Assembly: GCA_949745755.1 (NCBI GenBank)
Contig: CATJZL010000066.1
Span: forward strand, 1 to 43,083
Reading direction: 5' to 3'
DNA length: 43,083 nt
Source of the DNA: UBA2730 sp022793235
GTDB lineage: Bacteria > Bacillota_I > Bacilli_A > RF39 > UBA660
The position numbers and the translations under genes are program-made. The notes below the pieces were generated by a model. The model did no database searches and was not told the DNA's origin. It worked only from the letters and a program-made list of their open reading frames with translations. Shown here piece after piece: positions 1 to 8,527 of the stretch. Within the stretch, counting starts at the first letter, position 1. Every line of letters starts with the position of its first letter.

Positions 1-1
1 A

Positions 2-1168
2 AAAAGTGGAGAAAAATTAGATATTAGAAAAATACCCTCTGTAATAGGAGGAGACGAGAAAACAAGACATGGAATTGTTCTTGCTAAAAGTCCAGTTGCC
101 AAAAAATTCGGGATAAAAACGGCTGAAACCTTATATTCAGCGAGAAAAAAGTGTCCCAATTTAAAAGTTTTCCCATCAGAGTTCGATTGGTACTATGAAC
201 AATCAAACAATATGTATAATTATCTTTGCACCTACACACCCATAATAGAAAGATTTTCAATTGATGAATGTTTTCTTGATCTAACAGGAACCTCTCTTTT
301 ATACAAAAACTATGAAGAACTCGCATACAAGATAAAAGATGATATAAAAAAACAATTTGGTTTTACGGTAAATGTTGGGATTGGAAATAATAAACTTTGT
401 GCTAAGATGGCATCAGACTTCGAAAAGCCAGATAAAGTACATACACTATATAAAAAAGAGATACAAGATAAAATGTGGCCCCTTCCTATAGAAGATTTAT
501 TTATGGTAGGTAAGAAAACATCTCAAATACTTAGATCATTAAATATAAATACAATAGGAGACTTAGCAAAAACAGAAGAGAGTCTACTAAAAAAACATTT
601 TAAGAATCAAGCAAGAGTGTTAATAGAGTCAGCAAATGGTCTAGATGAAAGTAATGTGGCCCCAAGAAGTCCCAAAAATGAAAGTATAAGTATATCAGAA
701 ACCCTTCCCTTTGATTGCAGTGATTATGAGAAATTAAAAGAAGTCCTGTTTAGACAAACAGAAGAGGTAACAAGGGAATTAAGAGAACAAAAGCAATATG
801 CCAAAACAGTAGCAGTAACTTATAAAAATGCAAATTTTAGTAGTTATTCACATCAAGAAAAGTTAAATTATCCACAAAACTCCACATCTGAAATATATAT
901 AAAAGTATTAGAAATACTAAAATCAAGCTGGAAAGAAGATTCAATTCGCAATATAGGAGTAAGATTAAGTGATTTAACCAAAAATAGAATATCTCAGTTA
1001 TCTATATTCGCATCTGAAAAAACATATATTGAACAAGATGATTCTATACAAAAGACAATAGATGACATAAATAAAAAATATGGTTCAACAAGTATTATTC
1101 CAGCATCAATCAAAATAATAGGCAAATCCAATAAACATAAAAAAACAAAGGAAAAAGAGAGCAATTAA
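2..1168 (+). CDS. dinB: DNA polymerase IV (Y family), 5' end cut by window edge
   Basis: Translesion DNA polymerase that copies past damaged bases with low fidelity. The reading frame is open from base 2, so the start codon and roughly the first 40-50 residues (with the first catalytic Asp) lie outside the window. Visible in the palm is the Y-family motif ERFSIDECFLDLTG, with the catalytic Asp-Glu pair, followed by GIGNNKLCAKMASDFEKP. Next come the thumb helix-hairpin-helix (MVGKKTSQILRSLNINTIGDLA) region and a little-finger domain. It ends in a short Lys-rich tail. An internal Met at 212 is not the start, because the homology clearly continues upstream (SGEKLDIRKIPSVIGGDEKT). Family assignment is firm; whether it is SOS regulated cannot be seen here. 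Confidence 0.93.
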   Translation, partial: KSGEKLDIRKIPSVIGGDEKTRHGIVLAKSPVAKKFGIKTAETLYSARKKCPNLKVFPSEFDWYYEQSNNMYNYLCTYTPIIERFSIDECFLDLTGTSLLYKNYEELAYKIKDDIKKQFGFTVNVGIGNNKLCAKMASDFEKPDKVHTLYKKEIQDKMWPLPIEDLFMVGKKTSQILRSLNINTIGDLAKTEESLLKKHFKNQARVLIESANGLDESNVAPRSPKNESISISETLPFDCSDYEKLKEVLFRQTEEVTRELREQKQYAKTVAVTYKNANFSSYSHQEKLNYPQNSTSEIYIKVLEILKSSWKEDSIRNIGVRLSDLTKNRISQLSIFASEKTYIEQDDSIQKTIDDINKKYGSTSIIPASIKIIGKSNKHKKTKEKESN

Positions 1169-1379
1169 GAAATGCAGAATGTTTAAATTGTATAGAATAT
1201 AAAAAACAAGTATAAATCGAGCCCATAAAAATATTTATAAAAAAATAAAAGAGAAAAGCGACTAAAAAAGATTAAGGACTAGAAAATTAAAATTTGAGAT
1301 TTATTAGTGATAGAAATTATATTTTTAGAAAAGAACAAAGTAGAAATTAAAAATATGCTATAGAAAAATGCAAAATCTA
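1169..1379. other. AT-rich intergenic region, no gene seen
   Basis: No convincing reading frame, tRNA or rRNA is visible between dinB and the S10 operon promoter. A 6-bp stem (AAAATC/GATTTT at 1372-1377 and 1382-1387) followed by three T could be a weak terminator, but it overlaps the proposed -35 box. Confidence 0.5.
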
Positions 1380-1409
1380 TTGATTTTTTTACAATTTATA
1401 TGCTAAAAT
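1380..1409 (+). promoter_or_regulatory. Promoter of the S10-spc-alpha operon
   Basis: TTGATT at 1380-1385, an 18-bp spacer and TAAAAT at 1404-1409 with an extended -10 TG at 1401-1402. Transcription would start near 1416, giving a leader of about 115 nt before rpsJ. Confidence 0.65.
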
Positions 1410-1415
1410 ATGAAC

Positions 1416-1519
1416 TGTGTGGTGGCTTAGATGTGTAAGGTTGCTGATACACCAGGTAAAGTTGTAGATTAAAATCAGGTTATTTACACGGAGCAAGCCT
1501 ATACTAGATATAGACGAAG
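1416..1519 (+). promoter_or_regulatory. S10 operon 5' leader
   Basis: Untranslated leader before rpsJ. It contains AAGGTTGCTGATACACC (1438-1454) and, further on, TTATTTACACGGAGCAAGCC. From memory these resemble conserved blocks upstream of rpsJ in Bacillales and Lactobacillales. A local hairpin GTGTA/TACAC with a 10-nt loop can form around 1434-1453. A role in autogenous control by a ribosomal protein is an inference. Confidence 0.45.
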
Positions 1520-1531
1520 GGAGGACTTTAA

Positions 1532-1843
1532 ATGCAGACAGAAAAAATGCGCATCAAACTTAAAGCTTATGATCATAAAGTATTAGAAAATGCAGTAAAG
1601 AAGATTGTTGAAACAATAAAAAGATCAGGTGGGAATATGTCAGGACCAGTTCCACTACCAACTGAAATTGAAAAATTCACAATTTTAAGAGCTGTACATA
1701 AATATAAAGATTCACGTGAGCAATTTGAAATGCGTACACACAAAAGACTAATCGATGTTAAAAAGCCAAGTAAGGAGACAGTAGAGGCACTAACTCACTT
1801 AGACTTACCAAGTGGAGTAAACATTGAAATTAAAATGATTTAA
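1532..1843 (+). CDS. rpsJ: 30S ribosomal protein S10
   Basis: Small-subunit head protein, also the NusE antitermination factor. The 103-aa length is typical, with the family N-terminus (MRIKLKAYDHKVLENAVKKI) and the motif SGPVPLPTEIEKFTILRAVH. First gene of the long ribosomal operon, starting 8 nt after GGGAGGA. Confidence 0.98.
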   Translation: MQTEKMRIKLKAYDHKVLENAVKKIVETIKRSGGNMSGPVPLPTEIEKFTILRAVHKYKDSREQFEMRTHKRLIDVKKPSKETVEALTHLDLPSGVNIEIKMI

Positions 1844-1858
1844 AAATATGAGGAAAAT

Positions 1859-2590
1859 ATGAAAGGAATCTTAGGTAAAAAAATTGGAATGACTCAAGTA
1901 TTTACAGAAGAAGGTAAATTAATTCCAGTAACTGTTATTGAAATAGAACCAAATGTAGTAACACAAATCAAAACAGTAGATAAAGATGGTTACGATGCAA
2001 TTCAACTTGGTGCCCAAACAGTAAGAGAAAAAGTAAGTAACAAACCAAAAATGGGTCATACAAAGAAAGCAAATACTGAACCTAAGCGCTTCTTAAGAGA
2101 AATTAGAGGAGTAGATGTAACAAATTACACATTAGGTCAAGTAGTAGATGCCAGCATCTTTGAAGAAGGAGAAATAGTTGACGTTACAGGAACAAGTAAA
2201 GGAAAAGGTTTCCAAGGTGTTATCAAACGTCATAATCAATCACGTGGGCCTATGGGACATGGTTCTCAGTACCATAGAGGAGTGGGTTCATTAGGTACAA
2301 TGAGACCTATGCATGTACTAAAAGGAAAAAAACTTCCTGGACAAATGGGTAATGTAAAAAGAACGGTTCAAAATCTTGAAATTATTCAAGTAGATATGGA
2401 AAACAATTGTCTTTTAGTAAAAGGTAACGTTCCAGGAGCAAAAAAATCTTTAGTTCTTATTAAGACAGCTGTAAAGATGCCAGAAAAGAAAAACGAAAAA
2501 AAGAACTTAATTAGCTATAAAGAAGAAGCAGTAGTAGAAAGTACACCAATAGCAAATACTGAAACAGAAACAGTAGAAAACGCAGAATAA
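1859..2590 (+). CDS. rplC: 50S ribosomal protein L3
   Basis: Early-assembly large-subunit protein that reaches towards the peptidyl transferase centre. N-terminus MKGILGKKIGMTQVF and the central loop HGSQYHRGVGSLGTMRPM are diagnostic. At 243 aa it is about 35 residues longer than the usual ~209. The extra C-terminal tail (from about residue 205) is low complexity, first Lys-rich and then Glu/Thr-rich, and looks disordered. Starts 15 nt after rpsJ. Confidence 0.97.
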   Translation: MKGILGKKIGMTQVFTEEGKLIPVTVIEIEPNVVTQIKTVDKDGYDAIQLGAQTVREKVSNKPKMGHTKKANTEPKRFLREIRGVDVTNYTLGQVVDASIFEEGEIVDVTGTSKGKGFQGVIKRHNQSRGPMGHGSQYHRGVGSLGTMRPMHVLKGKKLPGQMGNVKRTVQNLEIIQVDMENNCLLVKGNVPGAKKSLVLIKTAVKMPEKKNEKKNLISYKEEAVVESTPIANTETETVENAE

Positions 2591-2628
2591 TCATCACAGA
2601 TTAATAAAAATAAATTAAAAAGTGATGA
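2591..2628 (+). other. Hairpin between rplC and rplD
   Basis: Perfect 7-bp inverted repeat TCATCAC (2591-2597) and GTGATGA (2622-2628) around a 24-nt A-rich loop. It begins right after the rplC stop and ends immediately before the rplD ribosome binding site AAGGAGG. There is no T-run, so it is not a classical terminator. RNA processing or translational control of rplD is possible but unproven. Confidence 0.5.
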
Positions 2629-2643
2629 AAGGAGGAAATAAGG

Positions 2644-3270
2644 ATGAAAAAAGTAGATCTTTTAAACCTTAAAGGTGAAAAAGTTAAGGAACTAAAACTA
2701 AATGAAAATGTATTTGATATTACCCCAAATGATAAAGTTCTATATGATGCAATTATACTTTCAAGAGCATCATTAAGACAAGGAACTCATAAAACAAAAA
2801 ACCGTTCTGAAGTAAGAGGCGGTGGTAGAAAACCATGGCGTCAAAAAGGAACAGGGCGTGCTCGTCAAGGCTCAATTAGAGCAGTTCAATGGGTAGGTGG
2901 AGGAAGATATGGTACTCCAGTCCCAAGAGATTATAGTAAAAAACAAAATAGAAAAGAAAGAAGACTAGCATTACTTTCTGCATTAACAGAAAAAGCCAAT
3001 GAAAAAGAATTAATAGTAGTAGATAATCTTACATTATCTACACCAAAAACAAAAGAAATGTTAGCACTATTAAAAACATTAAATATAGAAGATAAAAAAG
3101 TACTAATGATTGTAAAAGAATTAGAAGAAAACACAATTTTAGCATCAAGAAATCTTCAAAATGTAATCTTAATAACAGCTGATGAAATCAATGTTTTAGA
3201 TTTAGTAGCAACAAATGCTGTTTTAATAACAGAAGAGGCGCTAAATAGTATAGAGGAGGTGCTTAAATAA
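2644..3270 (+). CDS. rplD: 50S ribosomal protein L4
   Basis: Large-subunit protein lining the exit tunnel. The conserved basic loop is present (KNRSEVRGGGRKPWRQKGTG, then GRARQGSIRAVQWVGGGRYG). 208 aa is normal. In some bacteria L4 represses its own operon; here only the hairpin just upstream hints at control. Its stop overlaps the next start as TAATG. Confidence 0.97.
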   Translation: MKKVDLLNLKGEKVKELKLNENVFDITPNDKVLYDAIILSRASLRQGTHKTKNRSEVRGGGRKPWRQKGTGRARQGSIRAVQWVGGGRYGTPVPRDYSKKQNRKERRLALLSALTEKANEKELIVVDNLTLSTPKTKEMLALLKTLNIEDKKVLMIVKELEENTILASRNLQNVILITADEINVLDLVATNAVLITEEALNSIEEVLK

Positions 3271-3551
3271 TGGATACAAAATATTTAGATATAATCAAAG
3301 CACCAGTAATTACTGAAAAATCACAGATTGAAAAAGAAAATGGGAAATATACATTTAAAGTAGATCCAAAAGCAAATAAAACTGAGATTAAGCTTGCAAT
3401 TGAAAAAATATTTAATGTAAAAGTTGTGGATATAAAAACAATCAATGAAAAGCCTAAAAAGAAAAGAGTTGGTCGTTATACAGGACTTACCAATCGTTCT
3501 AAAAAAGCGGTTGTAACATTAGCAGAAGGCCAAACAATAGAACTTGGTTAG
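3270..3551 (+). CDS. rplW: 50S ribosomal protein L23
   Basis: Protein at the tunnel exit that docks trigger factor and SRP. 93 aa, with family features IIKAPVITEKSQIEKENGKY and a C-terminal basic KKKRVGRYTG segment. Overlaps rplD by one base, which suggests translational coupling. Confidence 0.97.
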   Translation: MDTKYLDIIKAPVITEKSQIEKENGKYTFKVDPKANKTEIKLAIEKIFNVKVVDIKTINEKPKKKRVGRYTGLTNRSKKAVVTLAEGQTIELG

Positions 3552-3567
3552 AAAGGAGAATTAAACT

Positions 3568-4398
3568 ATGGCAATAAGAAATTATAAACCTACTACACCA
3601 GGTCGTAGAAAAATGAGTACATTAATTAATGAAGAAATAACAAAATCTACTCCTGAAAAAAGTTTAACAGTAACTCTACCAAAGAAAAGTGGACGTAATA
3701 ACCAAGGAAAAATTACAGTTCGCCATCAAGGTGGAGGAGTAAAAAGAAAATATCGTATTATTGATTTTAGAAGAAATAAACACGATATACCTGGAAAAGT
3801 AGCAAGTATTGAATACGATCCAAATAGAACAGCAAATATTGCACTAATAAATTACGCAGATGGAGAAAAAAGATACATTATCGCTCCTAAAAATTTAAAA
3901 GTAGAGGACAAAATTATAGCGGGAGAGAATGTAGATATAAAGATTGGAAACGCTTTACCACTAATGAATATTCCAGTAGGTACATTAGTTCATAATATTG
4001 AACTTAGACCAGGAAAAGGTGGAGAACTTGCAAGAAGTGCAGGTAGCTCTGCTCAAATATTAGGACGTGAAGATGGTTATGTTATGCTACGTTTATCTAG
4101 TGGGGAACAAAGAAAAGTCTTAGGAACTTGTATGGCTACAATAGGAGAGGTTGGAAATGAAGATTCATCTCTTGTAAAACTTGGAAAAGCAGGACGTAAA
4201 CGTCACATGGGTATTCGCCCTACAGTTCGTGGTTCTGTTATGAACCCTAATGACCATCCACATGGTGGAGGTGAAGGACGTGCTCCAGTAGGACGCAAAG
4301 CGCCAGTAACACCGTGGGGTAAACCTGCATTAGGACAAAAGACACGTAAGAAAAAACAATCTGATAAGTTAATAATGCGTCGTCGTAATAGTAAATAG
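3568..4398 (+). CDS. rplB: 50S ribosomal protein L2
   Basis: Core 23S rRNA-binding protein needed for subunit joining and peptidyl transfer. 276 aa. Diagnostic segments are the N-terminal KPTTPGRRKMS and the C-terminal RGSVMNPNDHPHGGGEGRAP, which contains the conserved His near the active centre. GAAAGGAG precedes the start. Confidence 0.98.
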   Translation: MAIRNYKPTTPGRRKMSTLINEEITKSTPEKSLTVTLPKKSGRNNQGKITVRHQGGGVKRKYRIIDFRRNKHDIPGKVASIEYDPNRTANIALINYADGEKRYIIAPKNLKVEDKIIAGENVDIKIGNALPLMNIPVGTLVHNIELRPGKGGELARSAGSSAQILGREDGYVMLRLSSGEQRKVLGTCMATIGEVGNEDSSLVKLGKAGRKRHMGIRPTVRGSVMNPNDHPHGGGEGRAPVGRKAPVTPWGKPALGQKTRKKKQSDKLIMRRRNSK

Positions 4399-4415
4399 GA
4401 AAGGATGATTGAAAA

Positions 4416-4685
4416 ATGGCTAGAAGTTTAAAAAAAGGGCCTTATGTATTTGAAAGATTACTAAAAAAGGTTCAAAAACTAAATGAATCTGGAAAAAAAG
4501 AAGTCATTAAGACATGGTCACGCCGTTCCACTATTTATCCTGATTTTATAGGACATACATTTGCAGTTCACAACGGTAAAGAGTTTATTCCCGTTTATGT
4601 AACTGAAGATATGGTAGGAAAAAAATTAGGTGAATTTGCATTAACCCGTAAATGTGGTGGACATGGACAAGACAAGAAAAAGTAA
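4416..4685 (+). CDS. rpsS: 30S ribosomal protein S19
   Basis: Head protein contacting S13 and the inter-subunit bridge. 89 aa, beginning MARSLKKGPYV and containing TWSRRSTIYPDFIGHTFAVH, both typical. Starts 17 nt after rplB in conserved operon order. Confidence 0.98.
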   Translation: MARSLKKGPYVFERLLKKVQKLNESGKKEVIKTWSRRSTIYPDFIGHTFAVHNGKEFIPVYVTEDMVGKKLGEFALTRKCGGHGQDKKK

Positions 4686-4710
4686 AAATTGATGACTAGG
4701 AGGGAAATAT

Positions 4711-5043
4711 ATGGAAGCAAGAGCAATTGCAAAATCAATTCGTATATCACCTATTAGAACAAGAATAACAATTGATTTAATACGTGGTAAGAATATTGAT
4801 GAAGCACAAGCCATCTTAAGTAATATAAATAAAAAATCAGCAAGAATTATAAAAAAAGTTCTAGACTCTGCTATAAGTAATGCTGTAAATAATAACGGAG
4901 CAGATATAAATACTTTATATATAAAAGAAGCAAGAGTAGATGCTGGTCCTGTTATGAAACGTCATTTCTTTGATTCACGTTCTCATATCGGACATAGAGA
5001 TAGAAGAACTAGTCACATTATAATAGTAGTGGCTACAAAATAA
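4711..5043 (+). CDS. rplV: 50S ribosomal protein L22
   Basis: Exit-tunnel protein; its beta hairpin forms part of the tunnel constriction. 110 aa, with ISPIRTRITIDLIRGKN near the start and the hairpin region RVDAGPVMKRHFFDSRSHI. Good ribosome binding site (TAGGAGGG). Confidence 0.97.
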   Translation: MEARAIAKSIRISPIRTRITIDLIRGKNIDEAQAILSNINKKSARIIKKVLDSAISNAVNNNGADINTLYIKEARVDAGPVMKRHFFDSRSHIGHRDRRTSHIIIVVATK

Positions 5044-5061
5044 AGATAGGAGGAAAATCAC

Positions 5062-5727
5062 ATGGGACAAAAAGTTAATCCTAATGGACTTAGACTTGGC
5101 ATTAATAAAGATTGGGAAGCAAAGTGGTATGCTGATAAAAAAGATTTTTCCAAGAACTTATTAGAAGATATTGAGATTCGAAAATATTTTGATGAAAATT
5201 TGAAAAATGCAAGTATTGCCAAAATAGAAATCGAAAGAACCTCTAAAAGATGTGAAGTAACAGTTCATACTTCTAAACCTGGTGTAATGATTGGAAAAGG
5301 TGGAGAAGAAATAGAAAAATTAAAGAAAAAGCTTTCTAAATTAACTGGTGAAAATATTCAAATTTCAATTGTTGACATTAAGAAAGCAGATATAAATGCA
5401 CAATTAGTAGCAGATTCTATAGCAAATCAAATAACAAATAGAGCATCATTCCGTATGGCTCAAAAACGTGCTATAAGAAATGCTATGAAAGCAGGTGCAA
5501 AAGGAATTAAAACACAAGTATCTGGAAGACTTGGTGGAGCAGATATGGCTCGTAGTGAAGGATACACAGAAGGAACAATTCCACTACATACTTTAAGAGC
5601 AGATGTAGACTATGCCACTTCAGAAGCAGACACAACATTTGGAAAAATAGGTGTTAAAGTATGGATATATAAAGGAGAAATTTTAGCAAGCAAGAAGAAT
5701 AGAAACAATCACGAGGGAGGTAAATAA
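5062..5727 (+). CDS. rpsC: 30S ribosomal protein S3
   Basis: mRNA-entry-site protein with helicase activity together with S4 and S5. 221 aa, starting MGQKVNPNGLRLGI. The KH domain carries the GxxG loop PGVMIGKGGEEIEKL at about residues 73-87, and the C-terminal domain has GRLGGADMARSEGYTEG. Confidence 0.98.
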   Translation: MGQKVNPNGLRLGINKDWEAKWYADKKDFSKNLLEDIEIRKYFDENLKNASIAKIEIERTSKRCEVTVHTSKPGVMIGKGGEEIEKLKKKLSKLTGENIQISIVDIKKADINAQLVADSIANQITNRASFRMAQKRAIRNAMKAGAKGIKTQVSGRLGGADMARSEGYTEGTIPLHTLRADVDYATSEADTTFGKIGVKVWIYKGEILASKKNRNNHEGGK

Positions 5728-5729
5728 TT

Positions 5730-6149
5730 ATGTTAATACCATCAAGAACAAAATATCGTCGTGTTCATAGATTACCTCACGAAGGACATTCCCGCGGTAA
5801 TACAACACTAAGTTTTGGAGAATATGGACTACAGGCTAAAGAGGGAGCTTGGATTACAGCTAACCAAATAGAAGCAGCACGTATAGCTATGACACGTTAT
5901 ATGAAACGTGGTGGAAAAGTATGGATCAATATATTCCCACATATGCCATTAACAAAAAAACCTATTGGTACTCGTCAAGGAAAAGGTAAAGGTAATGTTG
6001 AAGGTTGGGTTGCTGTCGTAAAGACTGGCAAAATAATGTTCGAGATTGCTGGAGTATCAGAAGAGATAGCACGTGAAGCATTACGTCTTGCAAGCCACAA
6101 ATTACCTATCAAAACAAAATTTGTAAAGAAAGAAAATGGTGGTGAGTAA
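5730..6149 (+). CDS. rplP: 50S ribosomal protein L16
   Basis: Protein at the A-site tRNA elbow and central protuberance. 139 aa, with MLIPSRTKYRRVHR at the N-terminus, MTRYMKRGGKVWINIFP and TRQGKGKGNVEGWVAVVKTG. Starts 2 nt after the rpsC stop and uses the GGGAGG inside the rpsC end. Confidence 0.97.
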   Translation: MLIPSRTKYRRVHRLPHEGHSRGNTTLSFGEYGLQAKEGAWITANQIEAARIAMTRYMKRGGKVWINIFPHMPLTKKPIGTRQGKGKGNVEGWVAVVKTGKIMFEIAGVSEEIAREALRLASHKLPIKTKFVKKENGGE

Positions 6150-6150
6150 T

Positions 6151-6357
6151 ATGAAGGTGAATGAAATAAGAGAACTTTCAACCGAAGAAATACAAAAAAA
6201 GATTAAAGAAACGAAAGAAGAACTATTTAACCTACGCTTCCAAAAAGAATCTGGTAACCTAGAAAAGCCTTCAAGAATTAAAGAATTAAGACACACCGTT
6301 GCCAGAATGAAAACAGTTTTAAGAGAACGTGAAAATGTAAAGAAGGAGGCCGCTTAA
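6151..6357 (+). CDS. rpmC: 50S ribosomal protein L29
   Basis: Small protein next to the tunnel exit, partner of L23. 68 aa with the helical-hairpin pattern ELFNLRFQKESGNLEKPSRI. ATG at 6151 was chosen over an in-frame ATG at 6136, which would add five residues and overlap rplP; 6151 gives the normal family length. Confidence 0.96.
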   Translation: MKVNEIRELSTEEIQKKIKETKEELFNLRFQKESGNLEKPSRIKELRHTVARMKTVLRERENVKKEAA

Positions 6358-6358
6358 T

Positions 6359-6619
6359 ATGGAAAAAGCGATACAAAAGGAATTAGTTGGAACAGTAGTA
6401 AGTGCTAAAAACAACAAAACAATCACAGTATTAGTAGAGACTTACAAAACTCATTCTTTATATCATAAAAGAGTAAAACAATCTAAAAAATATGCAGTAC
6501 ATGATGAAACAAATAAAGCAAAAGTAGGAGATGTTGTAAAAATTGTTGCAACAAGACCAATCTCTAAAACTAAACATTTCTATTTAAAAGAAATTGTAAA
6601 AGAAGCAGTTATTATATAA
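6359..6619 (+). CDS. rpsQ: 30S ribosomal protein S17
   Basis: OB-fold protein binding the 5' domain of 16S rRNA. 86 aa, with KELVGTVVSAKNNKTITVLV and the YAVHDETNKAKVGDVVKI segment. One base separates its ATG from the rpmC stop; AAGGAGG lies within the end of rpmC. Confidence 0.97.
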   Translation: MEKAIQKELVGTVVSAKNNKTITVLVETYKTHSLYHKRVKQSKKYAVHDETNKAKVGDVVKIVATRPISKTKHFYLKEIVKEAVII

Positions 6620-6641
6620 CGAAGGTGAAGGAGGAAAATAT

Positions 6642-7010
6642 ATGTTACAACAAGAAAGTAGATTGAAAGTGGCAGACAACTCTGGAGCTCGTGAATTATT
6701 AGTAATTCGTGTACTTGGAGGAAGTAAAGTCAAAACTGGAAATATTGGAGATGTAGTAGTAGGAACTGTAAAAGATGCAATTCCAAATTCAAACATTCCA
6801 AAAGGAAAAGTTGTAAAAGCAGTTATTGTTAGATCAAAACAAGGCGTTCGTCGTGAAGATGGAAGTTATATCAAATTTGATGACAATGCATGTGTCATTA
6901 TAAAAGATGACAAGAGTCCAGTCGGAACTCGTATTTTTGGACCAGTTGCCAGAGAACTTCGTGATAGAGATTATATGAGAATTGTATCTTTAGCAAAAGA
7001 AGTACTATAG
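6642..7010 (+). CDS. rplN: 50S ribosomal protein L14
   Basis: Interface protein forming a bridge with the small subunit. 122 aa with the diagnostic N-terminus MLQQESRLKVADNSGARELL and the C-terminal FGPVARELRDRDYMRIVSLA. Confidence 0.98.
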   Translation: MLQQESRLKVADNSGARELLVIRVLGGSKVKTGNIGDVVVGTVKDAIPNSNIPKGKVVKAVIVRSKQGVRREDGSYIKFDDNACVIIKDDKSPVGTRIFGPVARELRDRDYMRIVSLAKEVL

Positions 7011-7022
7011 AAGGAGGATAAT

Positions 7023-7334
7023 ATGAACTTTAAAGTAGGAGATGAAGTTGTTGTTATCGCTGGTTCTAATAAAGGAAAACAAGGAAAAATTATCAAAACA
7101 TTAAGGAAAGAAAATAGAGTAGTAGTAGAAGGTGTAAATATCATAAAAAAACATCAAAAACCAAATGCTATGAATCAAGGTGGAGGAATTATTGAAATGG
7201 AAGCTCCAATACATGCATCAAATGTTATGATAATAGATCCAAAAACAAAAAAAAGAACTAGAATCGGACATACAACAGATAAAAATGGTAAAAAAATAAG
7301 AATGACAAAAAAATCAAACGAAAAGCTTGATTAA
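7023..7334 (+). CDS. rplX: 50S ribosomal protein L24
   Basis: Assembly-initiating protein with an N-terminal KOW motif (VGDEVVVIAGSNKGKQGKII). 103 aa, with KHQKPNAMNQGGGIIEMEAP following. Twelve bases after rplN, with AAGGAGG. Confidence 0.97.
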   Translation: MNFKVGDEVVVIAGSNKGKQGKIIKTLRKENRVVVEGVNIIKKHQKPNAMNQGGGIIEMEAPIHASNVMIIDPKTKKRTRIGHTTDKNGKKIRMTKKSNEKLD

Positions 7335-7352
7335 TTGGAAGGAGGGTAAAAT

Positions 7353-7892
7353 ATGAACCGCCTAAAAGAAAAATACTTAAATGAAGTGATTCCGAACATG
7401 CAAAAGAAGCATAATTATAAATCAATAATGGAAGTACCAAAGTTAGAAAAAATTGTTGTGAATATGGGTGTAGGAGATGCTACAACAAACTCAAAATTAA
7501 TAGAGGCAGCAGCGAGTGATTTAGCTTTAATTACAGGACAAAAACCAGTAATTACAAAAGCAAAAAAATCAATAGCAGGATTTAAAGTAAGAGAAGGACA
7601 AGCAATTGGTTGTAAAGTAACATTACGTGGAGAAAAGATGTATAACTTTATGGATAAGTTAATATCAGTTGCCTTACCAGTTGTAAGAGACTTTCGTGGA
7701 GTAAGTCCAAAAGCCTTTGATGGACGTGGAAATTATACAATGGGACTTAAAGAACAATTAATTTTCCCAGAAATAAACTTTGATGACATTGTTAAAGTGC
7801 GTGGTATGGATATAGTTTTTGTAACAACAGCAAAAACAAATGAAGAAGCATTTGATTTATTAAATGAATTAGGAATTCCTTTTAGAAAGTAA
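7353..7892 (+). CDS. rplE: 50S ribosomal protein L5
   Basis: 5S rRNA-binding protein of the central protuberance. 179 aa. Typical segments include KIVVNMGVGDATTNSKLIEA, TGQKPVITKAKKSIAGFKVR and DFRGVSPKAFDGRGNYTMGL. Confidence 0.98.
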   Translation: MNRLKEKYLNEVIPNMQKKHNYKSIMEVPKLEKIVVNMGVGDATTNSKLIEAAASDLALITGQKPVITKAKKSIAGFKVREGQAIGCKVTLRGEKMYNFMDKLISVALPVVRDFRGVSPKAFDGRGNYTMGLKEQLIFPEINFDDIVKVRGMDIVFVTTAKTNEEAFDLLNELGIPFRK

Positions 7893-7906
7893 TTGGAGGG
7901 TGAAAC

Positions 7907-8092
7907 ATGGCAAAAAAAAGTATGATTGTAAAAGCTAATAGAAAGCCAAAATATGAAGTTCGCAAATACACTCGTTGTGCACGTTGTGGTAGACCTCATG
8001 CAGTAATGAGTAAATTTGGAATATGTCGTATATGCTTTCGTGAATTAGCTTATAAAGGACAAATACCAGGTGTAAAAAAATCAAGCTGGTAA
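7907..8092 (+). CDS. rpsN: 30S ribosomal protein S14, zinc-binding type
   Basis: 61-aa zinc-ribbon S14 of the small subunit head. The two CxxC pairs are in the stretch CARCGRPHAVMSKFGICRIC, so this is the zinc-dependent (C+) paralogue. No zinc-free copy is present in the window. Confidence 0.97.
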   Translation: MAKKSMIVKANRKPKYEVRKYTRCARCGRPHAVMSKFGICRICFRELAYKGQIPGVKKSSW

Positions 8093-8112
8093 TTTGGAAA
8101 GGAGGATTATTT

Positions 8113-8502
8113 ATGGCAGTAGTAACAGATACAATTGCAGATATGTTAACACGTATTCGTAATGCAAATCAGATGCATTATAAAACTGTTGAAATCCCAA
8201 CTTCTAAAATTAAGATAGAAATTGCAAGAATCTTAAAAGAAGAAGGATTTATAGAAGAAGAAAAAGTAGAAGGTAGAACTCTAACATTAACACTAAAATA
8301 TGCAGAAAATAAAGAAAGAGTTATCACTGGATTAAAAAGAATCTCCAAACCAGGACTTCGTGTATATGCAAAAGCAGGTGAAATCCCTAAAGTGTTAAAT
8401 GGACTTGGAATAGCAATCATTTCAACATCAAAGGGAATTATGACAGATAAAGAAGCTCGTAAACAAAATATAGGTGGAGAAGTTTTAGCTTATATTTGGT
8501 AA
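8113..8502 (+). CDS. rpsH: 30S ribosomal protein S8
   Basis: Central-domain 16S rRNA-binding protein. 129 aa with the N-terminus VTDTIADMLTRIRNANQ and a C-terminal ISTSKGIMTDKEARKQNIGG. In E. coli S8 autoregulates the spc operon; no such site was recognised here. Confidence 0.98.
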   Translation: MAVVTDTIADMLTRIRNANQMHYKTVEIPTSKIKIEIARILKEEGFIEEEKVEGRTLTLTLKYAENKERVITGLKRISKPGLRVYAKAGEIPKVLNGLGIAIISTSKGIMTDKEARKQNIGGEVLAYIW

Positions 8503-8527
8503 TAAAAAAATATAAGGAGGTGTCAAA

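Noticed and set aside
862..890. Perfect DnaA box TTATCCACA inside dinB, and another inside valS (near 37200)
   Set aside because: Single sites within coding sequence of AT-rich DNA; no cluster and no replication genes, so not evidence of an origin.
1372..1390. Weak terminator for dinB
   Set aside because: Only six A/T-rich pairs, and it overlaps the better supported S10 promoter.
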